Assembly: GCA_910586025.1 (NCBI GenBank)
Contig: CAJUIO010000015.1
Location: forward strand, 4,586 to 46,906
Reading direction: 5' to 3'
Length of the DNA stretch: 42,321 nt
Source of the DNA: an uncultured Lachnospiraceae bacterium
GTDB taxonomy: Bacteria; Bacillota; Clostridia; Lachnospirales; Lachnospiraceae
Shown: positions 8,605 to 16,741 of the stretch, piece by piece
Layout: each line of letters starts with the position of its first letter
Position numbering within the stretch: position 1 is the stretch's first letter
Program-made: the position numbers and the translations under genes
The notes under the pieces: generated by a model
What the model was told of the DNA's origin: nothing
Database searches by the model: none
Seen by the model: only the letters and a program-made list of their open reading frames with translations

Positions 8605-8633
8605 TTGACAGTGTCAGGGCATGGTGCTATGAT
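8605..8633 (+). promoter_or_regulatory. strong promoter of the lysine-riboswitch/dapA operon
   Basis: A perfect TTGACA (8605-8610), 17 nt spacer, and TATGAT (8628-8633) preceded by TGC (extended -10). The promoter sits inside an inverted repeat (8588-8603 with 8619-8633) that might also terminate the upstream CobO-like transcript. Confidence 0.75.
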
Positions 8634-8667
8634 TATTTTAATGAGATAACTGTTATTTTACAGACGA

Positions 8668-8831
8668 GATAGAGGTTGCGTGTTTTAGGAGTAATTTTTT
8701 GGATGTGGCAGGCACATGGGAAGAAAAATGAAAGGAAAAAACGCCGAAAGGGCTCATATACCTGCGGATGGGCTCTTGGGCATACAGCGAAGAGCTGTAT
8801 GACTGTCATCAGTTTCTGATGTTGCGCTATC
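8668..8831 (+). ncRNA. lysine riboswitch (L-box)
   Basis: Upstream of dapA. The closing P1 stem can be drawn as GATAG (8668-8672) with CTATC (8827-8831). Conserved L-box elements follow in order: GAGGttGCG at 8672-8680, an AGTA-containing loop near 8690, GCCGAAAGGG near 8743-8752, and a GGGCATACAGC...GCTGTATGACTG arm near 8778-8803. Lysine binding is expected to favour the terminator at 8865-8891 and shut off the operon. Position, elements and downstream gene agree. Confidence 0.85.
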
Positions 8832-8864
8832 CGATCAATACCAGCTTATGGTAGAAACGTCAGT

Positions 8865-8891
8865 CGGTGCGCATTTCGTGCACCGATTTTT
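8865..8891 (+). terminator. riboswitch-controlled terminator
   Basis: An 8-bp stem CGGTGCGC/GTGCACCG (one G-T pair) with loop ATTTC, followed by ATTTTT. It lies between the lysine aptamer and dapA and is the expected expression platform. Confidence 0.8.
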
Positions 8892-8970
8892 GGTGTGCCG
8901 GGGAGATACCCGGAGTGATTGTATGCGGCAAAAAGTGCTCTCATAATTTTTAAGAAAGGAATGATTAAGT

Positions 8971-9855
8971 ATGGCAGTATTTACAGGAGCGGGTGTTGCG
9001 ATTGTCACACCATTTAAGGAGAACGGAGAGGTCAATTATGAGAAGTTCGCAGAACTCATCGAATTTCAGATCGAAAATGAGACGGATGCGATTATAGTCT
9101 GCGGAACCACGGGGGAATCCTCCACGCTGACGCATGAGGAGCATCTCGACGTGATCCGCTACTGCGCCGAGAAGGTGGCGGGAAGAATTCCGGTGATTGC
9201 GGGTACGGGCTCAAACTGCACGGAGACGGCGGTTTATCTCTCCACGGAGGCGGAAAAGTACGGTGTGGACGGCCTTCTCATTGTGACGCCTTACTATAAT
9301 AAGGCGAAGCAGAAGGGGCTTTACGCTCATTATAAGACCATAGCGGAATCCGTTAAGATTCCCTGCATCATCTATAACGTTCCCAGCCGTACCGGCTGCA
9401 ATGTCGAGCCGGAGACGATTGTGAGGCTGTGTACGGACATTCCGAATATCGTGGGAGTGAAGGAGGCCAGCGGCAATATCAGCCAGATTGTAAAGCTCAT
9501 GGCCCTTGCGGACGGCAGAGTGGATTTGTATTCCGGAAACGACGATCAGATCGTCCCGCTTCTTTCCCTTGGAGGAAAGGGAGTGATTTCCGTGCTCTCG
9601 AACGTTGCGCCAAAGCAGACGCACGATATCTGCGCACGGTTTTTTGCGGGAGATGTGGAGGGAAGCTGCAGGGAGCAGCTGAGGGCCATACCGCTTTGCA
9701 AGGCGCTCTTTTGCGAGGTGAATCCGATTCCGGTGAAAAAAGCCCTGAATCTCATGGGAATGGAGGCTGGCGTTTTGCGGATGCCTCTCACCGAGATGGA
9801 GGAGGAGAACGCACTCAAGCTGGAAAAGGTTATGAAGGAATACGGTATTTTGTAG
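8971..9855 (+). CDS. dapA: 4-hydroxy-tetrahydrodipicolinate synthase
   Basis: Condenses pyruvate with aspartate semialdehyde, the first committed step to lysine and diaminopimelate in the cytosol. It is a 294-residue TIM barrel of normal length. Family signatures: CGTTGESSTLTHEEH (about 45-59) containing the catalytic-site threonines, the tyrosine of IIYNVPSRTGCN near 135, and the Schiff-base lysine in GVKEASGNI near 163. The GAAAGGA site at 8956-8962 supports the start. It is preceded by a lysine riboswitch and followed after 41 nt by dapB, so the two are probably one lysine-repressed operon. Confidence 0.97.
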   Translation: MAVFTGAGVAIVTPFKENGEVNYEKFAELIEFQIENETDAIIVCGTTGESSTLTHEEHLDVIRYCAEKVAGRIPVIAGTGSNCTETAVYLSTEAEKYGVDGLLIVTPYYNKAKQKGLYAHYKTIAESVKIPCIIYNVPSRTGCNVEPETIVRLCTDIPNIVGVKEASGNISQIVKLMALADGRVDLYSGNDDQIVPLLSLGGKGVISVLSNVAPKQTHDICARFFAGDVEGSCREQLRAIPLCKALFCEVNPIPVKKALNLMGMEAGVLRMPLTEMEEENALKLEKVMKEYGIL

Positions 9856-9896
9856 GACAGAAGCGCAAGTAAAGCGGGAAGGAGCGAACCAGGAAT

Positions 9897-10658
9897 ATGA
9901 CAGATATAATTTTGCACGGCTGTAACGGAAAGATGGGGAGGATGGTGGGTGATCTGATTTCCCAGGATCCGGAGGCGGTCATCGTGGCGGGAATTGACGC
10001 TTTTGACGAGGGGAGGAATCCGTATCCCGTTTTTAAGAGCCTTTCGGAGTGTGACGTGAAGGCGGACGTTGTGATTGATTTCAGCGTGGCATCCGCAGTG
10101 GACGATCTCCTTACATACTGCGGACAGAAGCGGATTCCCTGTGTACTGTGCACCACCGGGCTTTCCGGGGAGCAGCTGGAAAAGGTGAAGGAGACGGCGG
10201 GCAGGACGGCGATTTTAAAATCGGCGAACATGTCCCTTGGAATTAATCTCCTGTTCAAGCTGCTTAAGGAGGCAGCGGGTGTTCTCGCATCTGCCGGCTT
10301 TGACATCGAGATCGTGGAAAAGCATCACAATCAGAAGCTGGATGCGCCAAGCGGCACCGCCCTTGCCCTGGGAGATTCCGTAAAGGAGGCTCTTGACGGG
10401 GAGTACGAGTATGTGTTTGACAGAAGCGCAAGACGCCAGAAGCGTCCGGAAAAGGAAATAGGCTTTTCCGCAGTCAGGGGCGGCACGATTGTGGGGGATC
10501 ACGACGTGATTTTTGCAGGTGCGGACGAGGTGGTCACCTTTTCCCATTCCGCTTATTCCAAGGCCGTATTCGGAAAGGGGGCCATACAGGCTGCCAAGTT
10601 TTTGAAGGGAAAGACGGCAGGGCTTTACGACATGGGCGACGTGATTGATCTTGCCTGA
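9897..10658 (+). CDS. dapB: 4-hydroxy-tetrahydrodipicolinate reductase
   Basis: NAD(P)H-dependent second enzyme of the diaminopimelate/lysine path. It has 253 residues. The N-terminal Rossmann motif is HGCNGKMGRMV (about 5-15). The catalytic and substrate-binding segment IEIVEKHHNQKLDAPSGTAL (about 136-155) contains the signature paired histidines, lysine and SGT. Glycine-rich GGTIVGDHDVIF follows near 195. GGAAGGAGCG lies about 12-15 nt before the ATG. It is downstream of dapA and 28 nt upstream of fbp, with no terminator between, so all three likely share the riboswitch-controlled transcript. Confidence 0.96.
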   Translation: MTDIILHGCNGKMGRMVGDLISQDPEAVIVAGIDAFDEGRNPYPVFKSLSECDVKADVVIDFSVASAVDDLLTYCGQKRIPCVLCTTGLSGEQLEKVKETAGRTAILKSANMSLGINLLFKLLKEAAGVLASAGFDIEIVEKHHNQKLDAPSGTALALGDSVKEALDGEYEYVFDRSARRQKRPEKEIGFSAVRGGTIVGDHDVIFAGADEVVTFSHSAYSKAVFGKGAIQAAKFLKGKTAGLYDMGDVIDLA

Positions 10659-10686
10659 GGGTCTGGAAAGAGGGTTGGAATATAGT

Positions 10687-12642
10687 ATGAACGAGTTGGA
10701 ATTAAAGCTTTTAAAGAGCCTGGCCCATCAGTATCCGAATATAGCGTCGGCATCCACGGAGATCATCAATCTTCAGTCAATTCTGAATCTGCCTAAGGGA
10801 ACCGAGCATTTCCTGACGGATATTCACGGAGAGTATGAGCAGTTCAATCATGTGCTGAAGAACGGTTCGGGTGCGGTCAGGCGGAAGATTGACGAGGTGT
10901 TTGAGAATTCTTTGAGTAACCGGGACATCAAGTCCCTTGCCACCCTGATTTATTATCCCAGGGAGAAGCTGGATATTGTCATGCAGGAGGAGGACAATAT
11001 CGAGGACTGGTTTAAGATCACCCTCCACCGCCTGGTCCAGATCACCAAGAGAGTGGCCTCCAAGTACACGCGCTCCAAGGTGCGCAAGGCGCTTCCCGGG
11101 GATTTTGCCTATATTATAGAGGAGCTGATCACGGAGAAGGCGGAGGTTTCCGACAAGGAAGGGTATTATAATGAGATCATCCACACCATTATCAGGATCG
11201 GACGCGCACCGGATTTCATTGTGGCTTTAAGCAATCTGATCCAGAGGCTTGTGATTGACCATCTCCATATCGTTGGGGATATTTTTGACAGAGGGCCCGG
11301 CCCGCATATCATCATGGATACGCTGATGCAGTACCATTCCGTGGATATTCAGTGGGGAAATCACGATATTGTCTGGATGGGAGCCGCCTGCGGGCATCTT
11401 CCCTGTATTGCCACGGTTCTGCGGACTGCGGCGAGGTATGGGAATCTGGACACACTGGAGGAGGGCTACGGGATCAATCTGGTTCCCCTTGCAACCTTTG
11501 CCCTGGAAACCTACAAGGACGTGGACTGCGGCGCATTTACGATCCGCTACAATACGAATTACAATACCAAGGACCTGGATCTTGACATGAAGATTCACAA
11601 GGCTATCGCAATCATTCAGTTCAAGCTTGAGGGCCAGGTGATCCGGTCCCACCCGGAATTTGAGATGGACGACAGGCTTCTTCTGGACAAAATCGACTAC
11701 GAGAGGAAGACGGTGCACATAAACGGGCAGGATTATGAGATGTGCGACGTGGATTTTCCCACGGTGGATCCTGCCAGTCCCTACAGGCTGTCTCCGGACG
11801 AGGAGCAGGTAATGGAAAGGATCCGGCAGGCCTTCCTCAAATGCGAGAAGCTGCAGAAGCATGTGCGCTTTCTCTATTCCAACGGGAGCCTGTACAAGGT
11901 GCACGATTCCAATCTTCTGTACCACGGCTGTGTGCCTATGGACGAGGAGGGGAATTTTAAATATGTCAATGTGGACGGCAAACGGTATTGCGGAAGAGCC
12001 CTGTATGATGTTCTTGACAATTGCGCCAGAAAGGGGTATTACGCCAAGAACGATCCGGTGGGGATGAAGCGGGCCCAGGACATGATCTGGTATATCTGGA
12101 CCGGTCCCAATTCGCCCGTATTCGGAAAGGACAAAATGTCCACCTTCGAGAGGTATTTCCTGAAGGAGAAGGAGACTCACCGGGAGGTAAAGAACAGCTA
12201 TTACGCACTCAATGACAGTGAAGAGATTGTAAATAAAATTCTGACGGAGTTCGGGCTGGATGTGAAAAAGTCCCATATCGTAAACGGGCATGTCCCGGTT
12301 GAGCTCAAAAAGGGGCAGACCCCCATCAAGTGCGATGGGAAGCTGCTGATCATTGACGGCGGCTTTTCCCGGGCCTATCAGGATAAGACGGGAATTGCCG
12401 GATACACGCTGGTGGCCAATTCCCACGGAATGCGTCTGGTAGCCCATGAGCCCTTTGAGTCTGCGGAATCCGCTATTTTGAACGAATCCGATATTTTTTC
12501 GGACTCCAGTATTGTGGAGACTGCCTCCGAGAGGATCCTGGTGGCGGACACGGATGCCGGGAGGGAGCTGTGCGACAGCATCAAGCAGCTGGAAAATCTT
12601 CTTCAGGCCTACAGGGACGGAATTATCGTGGAGAAACAGTAG
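10687..12642 (+). CDS. fbp: fructose-1,6-bisphosphatase, class III
   Basis: Gluconeogenic hydrolysis of fructose-1,6-bisphosphate to fructose-6-phosphate. It is the Firmicutes-type (class III) enzyme; 651 residues is close to the known length of about 640-670. Metallophosphoesterase-type motifs are clear: HIVGDIFDRGPGPH (about 195-208) and QWGNHDIVWMGAACGH (about 223-238), with conserved HGMRLVAHEPF near 595. The start is placed at ATG 10687 (MNELELKLLKSLAHQYP), as in homologues; an in-frame ATG at 10645 would overlap dapB by 14 nt and add 14 unconserved residues. It follows dapB closely and ends at a strong terminator. Coupling gluconeogenesis to a lysine operon is unusual. Confidence 0.95.
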   Translation: MNELELKLLKSLAHQYPNIASASTEIINLQSILNLPKGTEHFLTDIHGEYEQFNHVLKNGSGAVRRKIDEVFENSLSNRDIKSLATLIYYPREKLDIVMQEEDNIEDWFKITLHRLVQITKRVASKYTRSKVRKALPGDFAYIIEELITEKAEVSDKEGYYNEIIHTIIRIGRAPDFIVALSNLIQRLVIDHLHIVGDIFDRGPGPHIIMDTLMQYHSVDIQWGNHDIVWMGAACGHLPCIATVLRTAARYGNLDTLEEGYGINLVPLATFALETYKDVDCGAFTIRYNTNYNTKDLDLDMKIHKAIAIIQFKLEGQVIRSHPEFEMDDRLLLDKIDYERKTVHINGQDYEMCDVDFPTVDPASPYRLSPDEEQVMERIRQAFLKCEKLQKHVRFLYSNGSLYKVHDSNLLYHGCVPMDEEGNFKYVNVDGKRYCGRALYDVLDNCARKGYYAKNDPVGMKRAQDMIWYIWTGPNSPVFGKDKMSTFERYFLKEKETHREVKNSYYALNDSEEIVNKILTEFGLDVKKSHIVNGHVPVELKKGQTPIKCDGKLLIIDGGFSRAYQDKTGIAGYTLVANSHGMRLVAHEPFESAESAILNESDIFSDSSIVETASERILVADTDAGRELCDSIKQLENLLQAYRDGIIVEKQ

Positions 12643-12646
12643 AAAG

Positions 12647-12679
12647 ATAAAAGCTGCTCTTTTAAAGGGCAGCTTTTAT
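12647..12679 (+). terminator. terminator of the dapA-dapB-fbp operon, probably bidirectional
   Basis: Stem ATAAAAGCTGC (12647-12657) with GCAGCTTTTAT (12669-12679). A-rich on one side and T-rich on the other, it can serve both fbp and the converging lipoprotein gene. Confidence 0.85.
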
Positions 12680-12684
12680 ACATG

Positions 12685-13191
12685 TTATTTCGCGGGGGAA
12701 GCGGAGCTTCTCGCCGCCGTGGTTCCGTTTGTGGAATCGTTATTGTCGGTGCCGTCACCGAGCACGTCGTCGGTGAGGTCGGAAACGCCGTCCGCCACAT
12801 CGTCCACTACATTGCCAACGGCATCCCCGGCATCCTCGAGAAGAGAATCGCCGTCCGCGTCATTTCCCGTTCCGGTGCCGTTTCCGGTGGTGGCATCATT
12901 TACGTTATCCGTGTCGCTGCCGTCAGTGAGGGCATCGTTTCCGGCTGCGTTGTCACCGGCTGCGGCGCTGCCGTTTCCGGTTGTTCCCGTGGTATTGCCA
13001 TCCGTGGTCTGGTTATTGGTACCGGTCGTGTCTCCGGCAGTGTCTGCCCCGTTTTCGGTGGTCGTGTTATTTGTGCCTGCCCCAGCCATGTCGTTTTCGT
13101 CTTTATCGTTCTTGCTTCTTCCGCAGGCTGTGAGAGCGAGGACCATCATGAGGACAACAGCGAGTGAAATTGTCTTTTTCATCCTTTTCAT
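12685..13191 (-). CDS. putative low-complexity lipoprotein
   Basis: 168 residues. The start at 13191 (MKRMKKTISLAVVLM) has GGAGG 5-9 nt upstream; the frame runs on to 13335 without a better start. The signal peptide ends in the lipobox LTAC (Cys about residue 23). The mature part is almost entirely Gly, Thr, Asn, Asp and Ala (repeats of TTGNG-, GTNN- and DNAAGN-like units), with a weak amphipathic stretch near residues 125-150 (DAGDAVGNVVDDVADGVSDL). No domain is recognised. It is likely a membrane-anchored surface spacer or an intrinsically disordered protein. It diverges from hisA and converges on fbp. Confidence 0.7.
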   Translation of the reverse strand: MKRMKKTISLAVVLMMVLALTACGRSKNDKDENDMAGAGTNNTTTENGADTAGDTTGTNNQTTDGNTTGTTGNGSAAAGDNAAGNDALTDGSDTDNVNDATTGNGTGTGNDADGDSLLEDAGDAVGNVVDDVADGVSDLTDDVLGDGTDNNDSTNGTTAARSSASPAK

Positions 13192-13240
13192 AATAACCTC
13201 CTGTCTATCAATCAATAAGAACCGAATATAATCAGTTCTG

Positions 13241-13269
13241 TTGCTATTATGTGCATCCTGCGGTAAAAT
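13241..13269 (+). promoter_or_regulatory. probable hisA promoter
   Basis: TTGCTA (13241-13246), 17 nt, TAAAAT (13264-13269), about 40 nt before the hisA start. Confidence 0.55.
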
Positions 13270-13309
13270 ATTCGGTGTGGAATTATTTGGACCAAAGGAG
13301 AGAGCGGAA

Positions 13310-14110
13310 ATGAAATTCAGACCCTGTATTGACATTCACAATGGGAAGGTAAAGCAGATTGTGGGCGGAAGCCTGCTTGACGAGGGCGGCTTTGCGCAGG
13401 AGAACTTCGTGTCACGGCAGTCGGCGGATTTTTTTGCGGCTCTTTACAGGGATAAAGGCTTGAGCGGCGGGCATATTATACTGTTGAATCCTCCGAAAAG
13501 CGAATTTTATGAAAAAACAAGGGCTCAGGCCTTTGCGGCGCTCAGGGAGTTTCCCGGAGGCTTTCAGGTGGGTGGCGGGATCAATCCGGAAACTGCCGGA
13601 GAATATCTGGATGCCGGTGCCAGCCACGTGATTGTCACTTCCTATATATTTCAGGACGGAACGCTTTATTACGACAGGCTCAGGGAGCTGGAAAGAGCTG
13701 TTTCCCGGGAAAGACTGGTGCTTGATTTAAGCTGCCGGAAAAGAGATTCTTCCTATTATATTGTGACCGACAGGTGGCAGAAATATACGGACGTGATTTT
13801 AAATGAAGAGACGATTGAAAGACTCTCCGGTTACTGCGGCGAGCTTCTGGTTCATGCCGTGGACGTGGAGGGGAAAGCCATGGGAATCGAGGAGGAGGTG
13901 GCATCTCTTCTTGGAAGGAGCTGCCGGATTCCCGTCACCTATGCCGGAGGCGTGCATTCCTTTGAGGATCTCAAAAAATTAAGGGAGCTGGGAGAGGGAA
14001 GAGTGGATGTGACGATAGGAAGCGCCCTTGACCTGTTCGGCGGCGCTATGAGGTTTGAGGAGGTGCTTTCCTTCATAGATGGAGAGAAAAAAAATAACCT
14101 ATCTCATTGA
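13310..14110 (+). CDS. hisA: HisA, eukaryotic/yeast HIS6 type (ProFAR isomerase)
   Basis: Phosphoribosylformimino-5-aminoimidazole carboxamide ribotide isomerase, a TIM-barrel step of histidine synthesis. The 266 residues resemble yeast HIS6 rather than bacterial HisA. Shared blocks: CIDIHNGKVKQIVGG at the N-terminus (yeast CIDLHNGEVKQIVGG), FQVGGGIN, ASHVIVTS, RLVLDLSCRK, ELLVHAVDVEG and VDVTIGSALDLFGG. The comparison is from memory of the family, not from a search. The start at 13310 has AAAGGAG 9 nt upstream; an in-frame ATG further up lacks one. There are no other his genes nearby. The last codons and stop lie inside the terminator hairpin. Confidence 0.85.
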   Translation: MKFRPCIDIHNGKVKQIVGGSLLDEGGFAQENFVSRQSADFFAALYRDKGLSGGHIILLNPPKSEFYEKTRAQAFAALREFPGGFQVGGGINPETAGEYLDAGASHVIVTSYIFQDGTLYYDRLRELERAVSRERLVLDLSCRKRDSSYYIVTDRWQKYTDVILNEETIERLSGYCGELLVHAVDVEGKAMGIEEEVASLLGRSCRIPVTYAGGVHSFEDLKKLRELGEGRVDVTIGSALDLFGGAMRFEEVLSFIDGEKKNNLSH

Positions 14111-14122
14111 GATAGGTTATTT
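14092..14122. terminator. bidirectional terminator shared by hisA and the csp gene
   Basis: Perfect inverted repeat AAATAACCTATCTCA (14092-14106) / TGAGATAGGTTATTT (14108-14122), with A runs before and T-rich sequence after. It overlaps the end of hisA, including its TGA at 14108-14110. Confidence 0.8.
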
Positions 14123-14234
14123 CCTTAATTCGTTAAACAATACTGCAAATTCTAAATAAAAATATAATTTATATTTAAGAACAGGCACATCGCATCACTG
14201 AATTAATAGCGTTACAACTGCAGCTAAGTTACAA

Positions 14235-14435
14235 TTATAACTTGGTTACGTTTACGGCCTGGGGTCCTTTTTCTCCGTTAACTACGTCGAATTCTACGGA
14301 AGCGCCCTCTTCGAGAGACTTGAAGCCTTCCATATTTAATCCTGAGTAGTGTACGAATACGTCGTTACCTGTTTCATCTGAGATGAAGCCGTATCCTTTT
14401 TGGTTGTTGAACCACTTTACTGTACCTCTGTTCAT
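14235..14435 (-). CDS. cold-shock protein, CspA family
   Basis: A 66-residue single cold-shock domain acting as an RNA chaperone. RNP1 (KGYGFI) and RNP2 (VFVHYS) are intact. The start at 14435 (MNRGTVKWF) has GGAGG at 14444-14448, 8 nt away; an upstream in-frame ATG at 14450 overlaps that site and is rejected. The promoter predicts a 5' leader of about 65 nt, short compared with temperature-responsive cspA leaders of E. coli. It converges on hisA. Confidence 0.95.
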   Translation of the reverse strand: MNRGTVKWFNNQKGYGFISDETGNDVFVHYSGLNMEGFKSLEEGASVEFDVVNGEKGPQAVNVTKL

Positions 14436-14507
14436 CGTACATACCTCCAAACAATTAGAAAAAATAAAATGTTATTGCAAACAGTACCTTTGACTGAAAG
14501 CATTTCA

Positions 14508-14536
14508 AGAATACCATATTTGTCATGAAATGTAAA
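14508..14536 (-). promoter_or_regulatory. csp promoter
   Basis: Minus strand: TTTACA (14536-14531), 17 nt, TATTCT (14513-14508), with TGG directly before the -10 (extended -10). Confidence 0.7.
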
Positions 14537-14622
14537 GAAATTTCTCGATTTTATACTAAGGATTCAAATTGACAGGGTGTTTTGAAAGTATATTCCAAAA
14601 AAGTCGTAAAGGCAGGCATTTT

Positions 14623-14654
14623 GGCACAACTATGACACATCTGTGTGGTAAAAT
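14623..14654 (+). promoter_or_regulatory. response-regulator box array and promoter 1 (two-component operon)
   Basis: Two 11-bp units, GGCACAACTAT (14623-14633) and GACACATCTGT (14634-14644), are followed by an extended -10, TGG-TAAAAT, at 14649-14654. The second unit starts 15 bp before the -10, the same distance as at 17614, 23826 and 25765. There is no -35 hexamer, as expected for an activator-dependent promoter. It suggests autoregulation by the regulator encoded at 14685. Confidence 0.6.
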
Positions 14655-14684
14655 GCAGAGAGACTTTATAGTGGGAGGGACTTT

Positions 14685-15344
14685 ATGTACAGGATCCTGA
14701 TTGTTGAGGACGACGAGGCCATCTGTAATCTGATCCGGATGGGGCTTTCCGGGGAGGGATACCTATGCGCCTGCGCCCATGACGGGAGGCAGGGGGCGGA
14801 TCTTCTGGAGGAGGCGGACTTTGATCTGCTTCTTCTTGATATAATGCTGCCCGAAATCGACGGCTATGAGCTGCTGGAATACAGTAAGCCCCTTGGAATA
14901 CCCGTTATCTTTCTGACCGCAAGAGGGGCGGTGGAGGACAGAATCCGGGGGCTCCGGCTCGGAGCGGACGACTATATGGTGAAGCCCTTTCAGATCGGGG
15001 AGCTTCTGGCAAGAGTGGAGGCGGTGCTGCGCAGATACGGGAAGGGAAAAAGAAAGCTTGTCTTTGGGGATATAGAGCTTGACCTGCCCTCCCGGACGGT
15101 GAGAAACAAGGGAGAGGAGGTCTTCCTCACGGTCAAGGAGTTTGATCTTCTTGCGGAGCTGATTTCGAATAAAAATGTTGCTCTTTACCGGGACAGGCTG
15201 TATGAACGTGTCTGGGGAGAGCCTTTCATGGGGGAGACCAGAACCCTGGATTCCCATATTCAGAGACTGAGAAAAAAGCTCGGGCTGGAAGAGAGGATTA
15301 AGACAGTGTTCCGTATCGGCTATCGTCTGGAAGGAGAGGAATGA
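14685..15344 (+). CDS. OmpR/PhoB-family response regulator
   Basis: 219 residues. The receiver domain (about 1-115) has the acidic pocket E8-D9-D10, the phosphoacceptor D52 in LLLLDIMLP, T78 in FLTAR and K100 in VKPF. The winged-helix DNA-binding domain (about 125-217) ends with the typical ETRTLDSHIQRLRKKLG recognition helix and IGYRLEG wing. This class binds tandem direct repeats of about 11 bp, which are found upstream of this operon and three others nearby. GGGAGG precedes the ATG. The stop overlaps the kinase start (ATGA), so the two are translationally coupled. Resembles VanR/PhoP-type regulators; the signal is unknown. Confidence 0.95.
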   Translation: MYRILIVEDDEAICNLIRMGLSGEGYLCACAHDGRQGADLLEEADFDLLLLDIMLPEIDGYELLEYSKPLGIPVIFLTARGAVEDRIRGLRLGADDYMVKPFQIGELLARVEAVLRRYGKGKRKLVFGDIELDLPSRTVRNKGEEVFLTVKEFDLLAELISNKNVALYRDRLYERVWGEPFMGETRTLDSHIQRLRKKLGLEERIKTVFRIGYRLEGEE

Positions 15345-16741
15345 GACTTTTTACGAAAATCTTTTTTTGCTTTATGCTGGTGTTCGGCGCAGCCTTTCAG
15401 GCTTCGGGATATCTTCTGATCAGCCATTCCTTTGAAAATGACGCTGCGCAGGAGAAAAGGTATGCGCTGGAGCAGTTCCGGTACTGCAAATATATGGTGC
15501 AGTCGTCTGTGTACAGGCAGCCGGAGCTTTTGGAGGATCGGGAGGAGGTTGGGCGCATGGCCCGCAGCCTTCCCGTGAATGCGGCATTTTACGGCCCGGA
15601 GAGGGAAGAGCTGTACTGCAGTCTGGATACGATTCCGGGGGAAGCGGTTTTTGAGGAGGCGGCCCCGGGGGAGGTATCCTATCAGTTTGCAAAAGAACGG
15701 GAGAAGGAGAGTATCCTGATGTGCGGGCGTATCACGCAGGGACAGGAATATTTTTATCTCATTACAGAGACGGACATCAGCGCTATGCTGGCGGACCAGA
15801 GGGAGACTGTGGGCTATTTCAAACGGCTTTATCTGGCAGTGACCGGTGTCGGCTTCCTCTTTATTCTGCTGCTTGCGGGTTTTCTGACAGGGCCCATTAA
15901 CCGGGTGAGCGCCGCGGCCCGGCGGATGGCCCAGGGCAGCTATAAAGAGAGAATCCGTACGGCGGGAAAGGATGAGATCGGGCAGCTGGCGGAGAATTTT
16001 AACAGGATGGCGCAGACCGTGGAGGAAAAAATGGAGGAAATGTCGGCCATGGTCAGGCAGAAGGAGGATTTCGTGGCAAATTTTGCCCATGAGATGAAGA
16101 CGCCTCTGACCTCCGTGATCGGGTATGCGGACATGCTCTGTGGCAGAGAGCTTCCCGCACGGCAGGTGAGGGAGGCGGCGGAATATATCGTGAGAGAGGG
16201 GATGAGGCTGGAGGCGCTTGCCTTTAAGCTTATGGATCTGAGTGCGCTGAGCCGTCAGGACTTTCGGCTGGAATGGCTGGAGGTGCCGGAAATTTTTGAT
16301 CATATGGCAAAGGGAATGGAGCCGGTATGCAGGGATGAGGGAATCCGGTTTCATATGGAAGCGCAGGAGGGAATGGTATGGGCGGAATTTGATCTTCTGG
16401 TAACGCTGCTTGTGAATCTTCTGGATAATGCCGCCAAGGCTGACAGCACGGAGATCCGGCTGGAGGGAAAGAGAGAGGGGGAGCGTTACCGCATTACGGT
16501 CAGAGATAACGGAAAGGGGATTGCGCCCGGGGAGATCGGAAGGGTCACGGAGGCTTTTTATATGGGGGATAAATCCAGGTCCAGGAAGCGGCACGGCTCC
16601 GGGCTGGGGCTTTCACTTGCGGAAAGGATAGCGGAGATTCATGGGAGCCGCCTTGTCATTACCAGTGACGGGAGGTCGGGAACCGACGTGAGTATCTGGC
16701 TTGGGCTGGGAGGAGAGGGGGAAATGCGGGATGAGGCTTAA
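15341..16741 (+). CDS. sensor histidine kinase
   Basis: 466 residues. Membrane segments at about 6-27 and 163-184 flank an extracytoplasmic sensor of about 135 residues with no recognised fold. A HAMP linker follows (about 183-235). The HisKA motif NFAHEMKTPLTSVIGY carries the phosphorylated H250. The HATPase_c domain shows the N-box LLVNLLDNAAKA, the G1 box RDNGKGI and the G2 box GSGLGLSLAERIAEIHG. All catalytic boxes are intact. It partners the regulator immediately upstream (4-nt overlap) and is overlapped by 11 nt at its 3' end by the next gene, so the three form one operon. Confidence 0.95.
   Translation: MRLFTKIFFCFMLVFGAAFQASGYLLISHSFENDAAQEKRYALEQFRYCKYMVQSSVYRQPELLEDREEVGRMARSLPVNAAFYGPEREELYCSLDTIPGEAVFEEAAPGEVSYQFAKEREKESILMCGRITQGQEYFYLITETDISAMLADQRETVGYFKRLYLAVTGVGFLFILLLAGFLTGPINRVSAAARRMAQGSYKERIRTAGKDEIGQLAENFNRMAQTVEEKMEEMSAMVRQKEDFVANFAHEMKTPLTSVIGYADMLCGRELPARQVREAAEYIVREGMRLEALAFKLMDLSALSRQDFRLEWLEVPEIFDHMAKGMEPVCRDEGIRFHMEAQEGMVWAEFDLLVTLLVNLLDNAAKADSTEIRLEGKREGERYRITVRDNGKGIAPGEIGRVTEAFYMGDKSRSRKRHGSGLGLSLAERIAEIHGSRLVITSDGRSGTDVSIWLGLGGEGEMRDEA

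Noticed and set aside
8588..8633. Hairpin after the CobO-like gene as a plain terminator
   Set aside because: Its loop and 3' arm are a near-consensus promoter (TTGACA-17-TATGAT) in front of the lysine riboswitch, so promoter is the better call; a dual role is possible.
12512..13231. Long open frame on the plus strand across the lipoprotein gene
   Set aside because: Antisense shadow of a GC-rich low-complexity gene; no ribosome binding site and skewed Ser/Val/Pro composition.
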